Assembly: GCA_013398175.1 (NCBI GenBank)
Contig: VZRZ01007867.1
Location: 124,001-188,000, forward strand
Source of the DNA: Climacteris rufus
Taxonomy: Eukaryota; Chordata; Aves; Passeriformes; Climacteridae
DNA length: 64,000 bases
Direction: 5' to 3'
Shown here: one piece after another, positions 55,839 through 64,000 of the stretch
How the letters are laid out: each line of letters opens with the position of its first letter
Numbering within the stretch: position 1 is the stretch's first letter
Position numbers and translations under genes: made by a program
The notes under the pieces: generated by a model
What the model was told of the DNA's origin: nothing
Databases searched by the model: none
What the model saw: the letters and a program-made list of their open reading frames with translations, nothing else

Positions 55839-56011
55839 CTCTCTGTCGAGTCCAGCAGCCACTGTGACAATGTCCCCTGTCTCACTGTTAATAGTGAACA
55901 TGTTTTGGGAGGGGCTCTGCGGGGTCTGGGTGACGATCCGGTACCTCACCATCCCGTTGGCCGTGGTGCCGTCGTCTGCGTCGTTTGCTGTCACTGTCAT
56001 CACGTAGGTCC
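55839..56011 (-). CDS. CDH4: CDH4 internal exon, EC2 core (likely exon 7)
   Basis: Encodes part of R-cadherin, a single-pass plasma-membrane protein that mediates calcium-dependent homophilic cell adhesion. Read on the minus strand, the exon is 173 bp: two bases completing a split Gly codon, then 57 codons. The translation begins TYVMTVTANDADD and ends TVAAGLDRE. It carries two classical cadherin calcium-site motifs, the DAD core in NDADDG (residues 9-14) and LDRE at the end. The acceptor is TTGTTCCCAG|GGACC and the donor is GAG|GTGAGT, so the 3' boundary is phase 0. The stretch TPQSPSQNMFTINSE fits CDH4. CDH2 as I recall it differs here, with a Ser-Gln-Ala-Pro type segment. Coordinates are set by splice sites because this is an internal exon with no start codon. 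A tandem duplication lies directly on the acceptor side. The exon number is by analogy with other type I cadherins. Confidence 0.96.
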
Positions 56012-56070
56012 CTGGGAACAAGAGAGGAGGAATTATCAGTACCTGGGACAAGAGAGGAGGAATTATCAGT
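56011..56070. repeat. Two-copy tandem duplication of a splice acceptor
   Basis: A 31-bp unit (56011-56041) is followed at once by a 29- to 30-bp copy from 56042. The copies differ by one A (gggaacaag versus gggacaag). Read on the minus strand, each copy holds a pyrimidine-rich run followed by CCCAG, so the polypyrimidine tract and AG of the 173-bp exon's acceptor are present twice. The proximal AG gives the correct cadherin frame. The distal AG lies 31 nt upstream. Confidence 0.93.
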
Positions 56071-59000
56071 GCTATCTCATTGCAGAGCAGGCTGTGGTCC
56101 CAATGACCCGGGGTCATGCATTTTTGTTCAGAAATGCTGCAGAATAGACATCCCATATCAATCCAAGCTGGGCAAGGCGAGGATTATGGAAATAGCAACA
56201 CTGCTGAGATGAGATGATCTGGAAGGATACTGATTACACATTACTGGTAGACAGCGAGGAGTCATATGAGGGTATCTATGATTAACTTCTAATTCTTGCA
56301 GTGATTGTAAGTTTTAGGGCAGCACTTTTTGTCCTGCAATTTCACAGATTCTCACAGGAGATTTTTTTTCCCATCCAATCACTGCATTCACATGCATTCA
56401 GAAGTAGAGTTTATTAGTGGAAAGCCCATCAGACTTCTCAACAGCTTCAGAAGGACACCATCAACGTGCCTGTGCCCAGTGCAGGAAGCAACTGCCTGCT
56501 GCTTTCAGTTCTTGGAGAAACATCCACCTTTCTTGTCCCTCCTGGATTAAAAAATCCATTTCTGCAGAACAAATAGAACAGCTGCTGCCCAGCAGGACAG
56601 AAAACCAATGATTTGGTATGTGTAGCCAGTGATCTATTGAATTGTTGGTTTGTTTCTTGCTAATCATCAGTGTCTTCATTTGCCTTGCAAAAAACAATCC
56701 CTACTTTCTAGATATTGTCGGGAGTGCACTGATGCACTGACAGGCTCATTAGCACTGGAGTTTGGCAGCAGGGTGTTTTGCTAAAGTGGGAAATTATCAT
56801 TATGAGGGTAAAAGATGTTACTTGATTGGATGGACTCCTGCAGCTGCATGGTCCTGTGACCCCCCAGAGCTTGTAGGGCCCAGCTTTACACTTGTTACAC
56901 TGGTAGGAGGCAATGACTAGAAGGGCAGGCACACACTGCTCACACAAGGCAATCTGCAGCAGTGGATGAATCTAATGATGTGAGACCTGAAAGGAGGAGT
57001 GGGAGGCAAAGAGAGACAGTGAAACCAGACATTGCCTCGTTTTGTGATCCCCAAACCCAACGGCATCCATAAAAAGAGGGGACGTGCCGCTCCAACACTG
57101 CGCATTTGGGAAGTCTGAACAGACGGACCAGCTTATGAGCCTGCTGTGCTGGAGAGAGGCAAAGTGGCCCCAACAAGAACCTGCGCTGACTCGCGACGGA
57201 GCCACACGTTGCTTCACAAAAAGAGCTGAGTTTGTTCTGCTCACTTGGTTAGATGTGAGCCTCTGGCACACCTGAGCATGTGTGGCTACTGCAGGATCAC
57301 ACTGTGACTGCTCTGGGACGCCCAGCTCCCCAGCCTGGTCACACTGGGAGCTACCATGCTCCCAGTTCAGGAAAAGCAGAGAGCTGGAGAGCTTGCGTCT
57401 GTTTGCATGGAACTTAGAAAACAGCCCATGCTCTAAATGGGCAGATCTAGCAATGGCTGCAGCATTTTGTAGCTTAGCCAGTGTCTTTAAGCCACTCAGC
57501 ATGTAGGAAACCCCCACAGTACCTTTCCCAACTCCGGGAAACCAACATTTTAGCAAGAAGTTTGTATTTTTGCACTGTGTGAAGTGCTTTGCTGATCTTC
57601 CATCTGCCTCAATCAGGCTCTTTTTGTTCTCGGTGGTGATACATATATTCCTGTGAGTTTTCATAGTTCAATAAGAATTATAGATTAAAAAATAAATGAA
57701 TGTGTAAAGCAAATCTTAATGATGAATACATTCCTGTTTTTCTGCAGTAATCCTGATTCACATTTGTGAAATGAAAACAAACTATTCAACAACTTTAACA
57801 TTTTCCCGATCAATAAACTTCAGAAGACGGAAGGAACATTGAATTGAAACAAGGCTGTGCAAGCAACAAATTTTCTCTATTTTCTCTACACGCATTCGTT
57901 TTTTGCTCCTTTGCAAAACTAGTTATCATGAGACAGCTGATACAAATAACGAAGCCAATCCTTAGATAACTACAGGGAAAACGTACAGGAGAAATTTAAA
58001 TAGGAAATATGCTGAAAGAGATGTTTGATTTGGAATTTATGTTATCTTAATGCATTCTATACTGAAAATATCTCTGAACAGAATGTCAAAACCCGGGGCT
58101 AATGAAAACAGAAGCGGAAGAGGAAAACTAAATCTATTTTAGGACATGTGCAGTCCAAAAAACAGGTGGTATTTCATGATGCTCTTCTAGCTCAAAAAGC
58201 AGCTCTGAAAGTAATTTGGATTACCAGGTTCAGACAAGTGCACCCCACAATTGTGGTCCCTCCTCATGTGGGATGTCTCAGACTGCACTGTAGATTCCAA
58301 AATTAACCAGGACATGTGCGAGATGGTGGGTTCCCAACTTGGCAGGGGAACCTGACAAGCTGCAACTGTGGTGGGAGGGGCTGAGGGGACAGCAGCTATA
58401 CTGTGGATGGAGAGTACAGAAGGTCTCCTTCACTCTTTCCCTGACCTTTTTGCTTCTTTCCTGCAGTGTAACATTGGACTGAACTCGTCTGCTCTAGAGA
58501 AAAAGGACTATTTCAACAGCATTTGACCTACATCTCCATAAAGGGAGATGGGACCTGGAAAATGTCTCTAAAGTCACGAACTGAGCACCAGGGAGCTATA
58601 TTTCAAGGGGCAATCTGCTCCCTATCTCCTATCTTTAATTTCGATTATGAAACCCAACCACAGAGAAAATAAAGAGAGGAACTTGGCATTAATTACTCTC
58701 CTGTAACTTAATAAAATGCCCTCTGCAAAGGGCCCTGTGTGGCTGCAGCACTTTGCAGCACATGATGGAGCTGCAGCGGCCGCTTCCTTCCCGGCCCTCC
58801 CTGGGGCTGCCTGTCTGACCACAGACTGCTGTAAACTGGCTGCAAATTGCTTCTTCCTCTCCACAGTCTGGACAGTGGCTCAAATCTCCTCTCCCTTTCC
58901 TGAGAACACACTTTTCCCACCTGGCAGTGTTGACCGACAGCATCTCCTGTTACCTGTGCTGAGGGTACCATCCCTAGGGATGGCTCCCAGGGGATCAGCT

Positions 59001-62000
59001 GGTGTAACCTACACCACTGTCCGTGTTCCACTTGGTTTGCTTTGCATTTAGCCTGTCTTTAAGCAAGATGTATCCTCTGGATACCTGTGTGCTGCAGTGA
59101 ATGACACAAACATATATCTGTGCACAGGAGTATTCAACAGAGTGATGTGGATATACACAGATAACAGTGTCTAACATCTTCTGGGGGCTTTATAAACTCT
59201 TGCACTACACTCAGATGCTTGGTGATGATTTACCTGCAGTAAAAGTAAATAATGTCATGCTTATATGCAGGGAGATACATCTTCATATACTTTATATTAA
59301 AATAAAGGCAATATATCCCCATATCCAGCCCCTAATAGCTCACAAATTAGGCAAATATACAGTGGCAGAGAACACAGCTCTAGCACACTTGGGGGTTGAA
59401 GCTGGTATTGTTTGGCTTCAAGTGACAAAGTATCCGGCCCACAGGATGTATTTATGTGTTTTGTGGAAATCAAAGTAATAACCACACCATCCTTACAGCC
59501 CTATATCCTACCCAAATTAAGACTAGAGGCAGTTACTACAGACCAGAAACACTGAGAAAACTCCTCCAAGTCACATTCAAGACTTCCACACTGCACTCTG
59601 CCAATTTTGTATCAGACCCGTCTGGTGGTGATGAAAATGCAAGGGTGAGTTAAACAAATGCAAACAGGGGAAGGGGGACTTTATGCTCTCACTGTCTGAG
59701 AGAAGCATCACCTTTATTTTTATGCTCTGCAGGGCTTGCTCTCAAGCACACCAACAATATTAAATGAATGCAGAAAGTGTCAAAACTCAGAAGTTTGCCC
59801 CAGCCTGTGCAGTGCATCACAGGATGAATACCCAGTGCAGATATAACAGATATATATCTGATATAACTGTATTAAACTGCACACCTGGCCTAACTCAGCT
59901 ACATAACCTGTTGAAAGAAAACCATTTCTCATCAAATAAGGCACATGGTATGTTGAATAAAATAGCAAACCTAGTACATCATGTCAATATTAAATCAAAT
60001 TTGCTGCATGTTGAACAGCTCTTCCGAGCAGCAGATTGAATTACCATGCACAGCTAGTGATGACAAGATTACTGTGCATTAGCCTTCATTAACTAATGTA
60101 CAGAGTTCATATATCACCTGAGTTAAAATTAATGGATGGCATGACGAAGGAAATCTATCAATAAAAGGCAAGACCTCCAGAATCTGTGACTTCACAGTGC
60201 ATTCCCTTTGATTTCCCAGAGACCATAATCTCCCAGATGCTATTTTGTAAAATGAGATCGTTTTGTTTCCAACCATGGATAAGACACATGAGAAAAATGC
60301 TTGAAAGCAACCTTTATGGAAAATATTCCCATTAGATTAATTAAGGTTTCTACGAGATAGGCAAAATAATGCTTTACAGAATCTGGGTGGATGGAAGCAA
60401 AGGGAGATAATTTATACCTGTATATTCAGTTTTGTTTGTCAATTTTAAAATGAATTGCATCTCCTTGTAAAAGACTGCAAAGATATCTTGTTGGGTTCAC
60501 CATATCTCATTCCATCTGTATATGTTAAATAAAAAGAAAAGCAAAACAAGAGCGATAGCTGCCCTGAGCACGTGTAAGCAGATAAGCACACAGTCATAAA
60601 CAAATGTCCCCCCTAAATCATTCTGGAATCTGAGAATCAGCTCAGCTCACGCAGTCCCAGAGCATGCTGAGGATTGATAATTCCCATCACGTTTTCTGCA
60701 ATTTCTGCCCTCCCATCTATGCAACTTCATTTCTCTGTAAAGACGGAGCTTTCACGGTTTTAACGCATACAAACAATATCTTAGCACAATTGTGCTCCCA
60801 AAGTCTTTGTTAAAATTGCTTTATAATAGCCATTTTTCTAAGCTGGTTTGATATCCATTAGTTAGATTTAATGCATGTTAAAATAAAGAGCTAATGGGCA
60901 CTTATCAGGAATCTAAATAAAAAATAAAATAAAAACCCCTTTCACTTTGCCCTTTATACCACATCACTGTAAAAACACATAATCCTCTCTGTCTACTCCT
61001 ATGATAGAAACAGAAAACAGTGAAACTTCACCCAGTTCTTACTGGTAATGCTGTTTCTCTATCCAGCTTTATCTTACAGTTTATGTTTTTAAATGGCTGG
61101 TAAATGGCTGCAGAATCATTAAAGGTTGGTTAACCTTCTCAGTCTAATTTTGACCTACAAGATAGTTAATTTAATCATTCCCCCATAGAAAAGGATGGAA
61201 TCATTATGTGCAGACATGTGGTGATGGCCATATTACATTAGATCTTCATTAACCCAAGTTAATAATGGCTATGTACTAATGGAAATTTCCCCTTACTCCT
61301 CATTTTTCCCCCCCAAATTGGAAAGCTCACTTAGTGAATCCTCAGCATCTGATGTTGGATGGAGAGAAGACAGTAATTGTTGGAAAGATTAAATACTGAA
61401 AAGCAGTGCAAAATTTACAACATCTCCTAAAACCAAAATTTTCCACTCAGAATAGTTTCCTGATATTAGTTTCCTTCCCCACAGAGGATGGGAATCTCAT
61501 GCCCCTACTCATGGCAGGCACAGTTCACCCTTTAAGTCATTTCACTCCTTGCAATGAGGTTTCAGGGACAGAAATACACACTAGAAAAGCAAAGGCATCA
61601 AAACCAAGTTACAATAACAAGTATGACAGGATCCTGAAAAGTCCTCAAAGTACATCTGAACTTATTTTTTGTAGTGTTAAAGAGAAAAGCATCTCAGCTA
61701 ACAAACATGTATCCTCAAGCCAGAAAAATTAAATGTATTCAACTGGTGATGTGAAACCCTTTCACATACTCATAGTTAAGGATTTCAAATGAAATTGTGT
61801 AGCTGACTCTGCAACAGTGCTGAGTGGAGTTACAGAGGTGAACAGGAACACCGACAAGATGACAGAAGTGAATGAAACTACTGCAGATGTAATAAATTGC
61901 AAATACACTTAAATTAAATTGCATCCCACATGCTCTGGATAAAAAGCTAAACAGAAGTAGCACTTTCCTTCTGAATGATATTCCTTCCGTTGTAACTGAT

Positions 62001-64000
62001 AGCTACTGTCATTCTCTTTCACTGTAATTTTTGTAATCATTGGCAAATTTTGACCTTTCAAGCAGCTAACCTAATTCATAACGGATGCCACTTCCTAATT
62101 AGCGGAGACATCGGATTCTCAGCTTCAGACAGGGCAAGAGCCAGACTAATGAGAATAAAGAGAGTGAGCAGGTCTGGAGAGACAACAGAGAGAGCTGAAG
62201 AGGCTGCTGTCACCCAGAACGGAAATAATACCTTTTATTGTTAAAAATGGAATAAATACCTCCGGAGAGCCAGATGCACTGACTGCAGCACACACACGGC
62301 CCTTGCCACATTTGAAGATCAGTCCCCCCCAGCAGCTTGCAGCCTACTGAGATACCCTTACTGCAGAGAAACCCCACCAGTCAAAACTTCAGGATGGGCA
62401 AAAGTACATCCAGCCTCTGAGCAGATAGTTTTGGCTGCATAAATTCATGAGGTTCAGCTCGGCTGAGTTCCTGCACATGAATCCTCTCGATTTCCGGGGC
62501 TAATTCAGAAAAGGGGGAAAGCATGACTTAGGACAAGATATCCTGAACATCACCACTGAACTGTGCTGAACAACACAGTCAGGCTTCATGCTGAATTGAA
62601 GGCATGTGTGACTCAAGAAGCCATGCAGCCCCAGCTGCACAGAACCTGACACTGAACATATCTACCACAAGGCTTCAATCCAATCCTTGAATGTTGATAC
62701 TATAAGGTAATATAACATAAATGTTAGTATATATATATAATACCATTCTGTTTGTAACTGCTGGTTAAAAGGAGGCCAAGAGCGGGCTATTACAGTGTTC
62801 AGTGTTGTAACTCCCTTCTAGAGTGGTCTCAGAATATGATTTCCACATTTTTTTCCTTTACATCAACTTGGCCATTTTCTTTGGAGGGAAAAACCATCAG
62901 TCTGGGGAATTTGCATTTTTTTTCTCACTTACAGTCCTGTAATTCACTTTCTTGCTCTTGGGACTGGATGCTTCTGAAAAGGAAATTAAGAGCACAGATT
63001 TCATAACCACTCACCTCGAAAGAAAATGGAAAGCACTACCACATGTGTCTGCAGAAAAACAATTCCTTATCTTAAAATTGTGCTTGGCTGAGCAAAAGAA
63101 CTTGAAAAAGAATATTGTGTATCCTAAGTCTGTGTGTAATGCATGAGAGAATAGAATCAGGTTGGACAATGCCATTTTTAATAGCATATGAAGTGCCAGG
63201 ATAAGAGCAGCACCTGTCCAGGGTGCAGAAGATGGTTCTGCATTGATGAATAACTTCAAGCTTCTGATGGATCCAGCAGTGATGCACCCAACCTGTGAAG
63301 AGGTCTGGGATGAGTGGAAGAATCTGTTGAGACCTACTCTAGCCCTGAATATTTTACCTCTACATGATCTCTCTGAAGCGTTCAGCATTTGCACTGTTTT
63401 TAGCTCCCAGTGCTACCACACAGAATGTGTGGCAGCCCCGTCCATGAACCTGTTCAGGTGCTCTCTTGAATTGGGACCTTCCTAAATGAAGAGTTCTAAA
63501 GTAAACTTAGCTCCAAGCTGGAAAAATATATCGAATGTTTTCAGTATGAGCAGCACTATAGTGTCTTTGGAAGGGGTTCTAAGGCAGAAAGAAGGATTCA
63601 CTCCCTGTCCTATTAATTTTTAAAAATGAAGCATCCTCTCTTCAGATCTCAGGTCCTGCCACCCAGCAACACCTGCTCTGTTCCTTCACTGAACAAACAA
63701 CCTGCAGCACACGAGGCATCCCTTCATGAATGGCACTGTCAGGTTGGAGAAGAGGAACAAGCCAGAACTGCAGAATCCAAATTCTCCCCATGAATATATA
63801 TACAAATGCAACTATATGCCTTAAAAGATTAATTTCACAAGCCTTAAATTGCAGTTTAATTTGAAAACTAATTCAGCCTCATAATTGGCTTTCTGTTCAA
63901 ATCACTGAGGCTAAAGATTTAAATTCTTAATATTCAGATGACTTTCGAGTTTCTGGCCCCATCTGTGCATTAGTCCATGGTGTTAATCTCTGAGGGAATC
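56012..64000 (-). other. CDH4: CDH4 intron 5' of the EC2 exon (3' part only)
   Basis: Intronic sequence just upstream, in gene direction, of the 173-bp exon. It ends in a canonical acceptor next to 56011. Apart from the small tandem duplication at the acceptor and a short TA run near 62.73 kb, it is AT-rich and I see no clear transposon, RNA gene or exon. I looked for the preceding cadherin exon, which should end in an EGSKPG-like segment, and did not find it. The longest open frame (56972-57664, minus, 230 codons) has no cadherin or other recognisable motif and no supporting splice context, so I treat it as chance. Confidence 0.85.
62729..62743. repeat. (TA)n microsatellite, short
   Basis: A short run of TA dinucleotides in AT-rich intron. 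Confidence 0.75.

Noticed and set aside
4379..56011. Assignment of the exons to CDH2 (N-cadherin)
   Set aside because: Key positions (NLNYGL, the DRDQPHSPNW segment, ISGDPSGHF, TPQSPSQN) match R-cadherin rather than N-cadherin as I know them. A database alignment would settle it.
56972..57664. 230-codon open frame on the minus strand upstream of the EC2 exon
   Set aside because: The strand matches CDH4, but the translation shows no cadherin motif and cannot be the preceding EC1/EC2 exon. It is consistent with a chance frame.
1..64000. tRNA, rRNA, microRNA, CRISPR, phage or bacterial features
   Set aside because: No cloverleaf boxes, rRNA-like blocks, regularly spaced repeats or bacterial gene organisation were seen. 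A microRNA cannot be excluded by eye, but none was supported.

Overview
This window is vertebrate nuclear DNA, almost certainly from a bird. It holds three internal coding exons of one gene on the minus strand, separated by very long introns. The exons encode consecutive pieces of extracellular cadherin repeats EC2 and EC3 of a classical type I cadherin. Diagnostic residues fit cadherin-4 (CDH4, R-cadherin) better than its closest paralogue, N-cadherin (CDH2). The bird assignment rests on several fragments of CR1, the main avian LINE, and on an AT-rich, lightly repeated intron background. I could not determine the species.

Layout in gene order (minus strand, so from high to low coordinates): 64000-56012 is the 3' part of an intron. 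56011-55839 is a 173-bp exon covering the core of EC2. 55838-23549 is a 32.3-kb intron. 23548-23411 is a 138-bp exon covering the end of EC2 and the EC2-EC3 calcium-binding linker. 23410-4565 is an 18.8-kb intron. 4564-4379 is a 186-bp exon covering the first half of EC3. 4378-1 is the 5' part of the next intron. All six splice sites are GT-AG, all three exons are open, and the reading frame runs through both junctions. This part of the gene therefore looks intact. The preceding exon (rest of EC2, EC1 side) and the following exon (rest of EC3) were not found and should lie outside the window.

The introns hold five recognisable CR1 fragments in both orientations, two diverged copies of the same LTR type in the same orientation, homopolymer runs (one next to an N in the assembly), small AT-rich palindromes and a few short CpG-dense patches. 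I found no tRNA, rRNA, CRISPR, bacterial or phage feature and no second protein-coding gene.

No undescribed biological system is evident. The observations most worth checking are a tandem duplication that copies the splice acceptor of the 173-bp exon (use of the distal copy would shift the frame), and two CpG-dense intronic patches near 42.0 and 43.2 kb, one with a perfect GC-rich hairpin.
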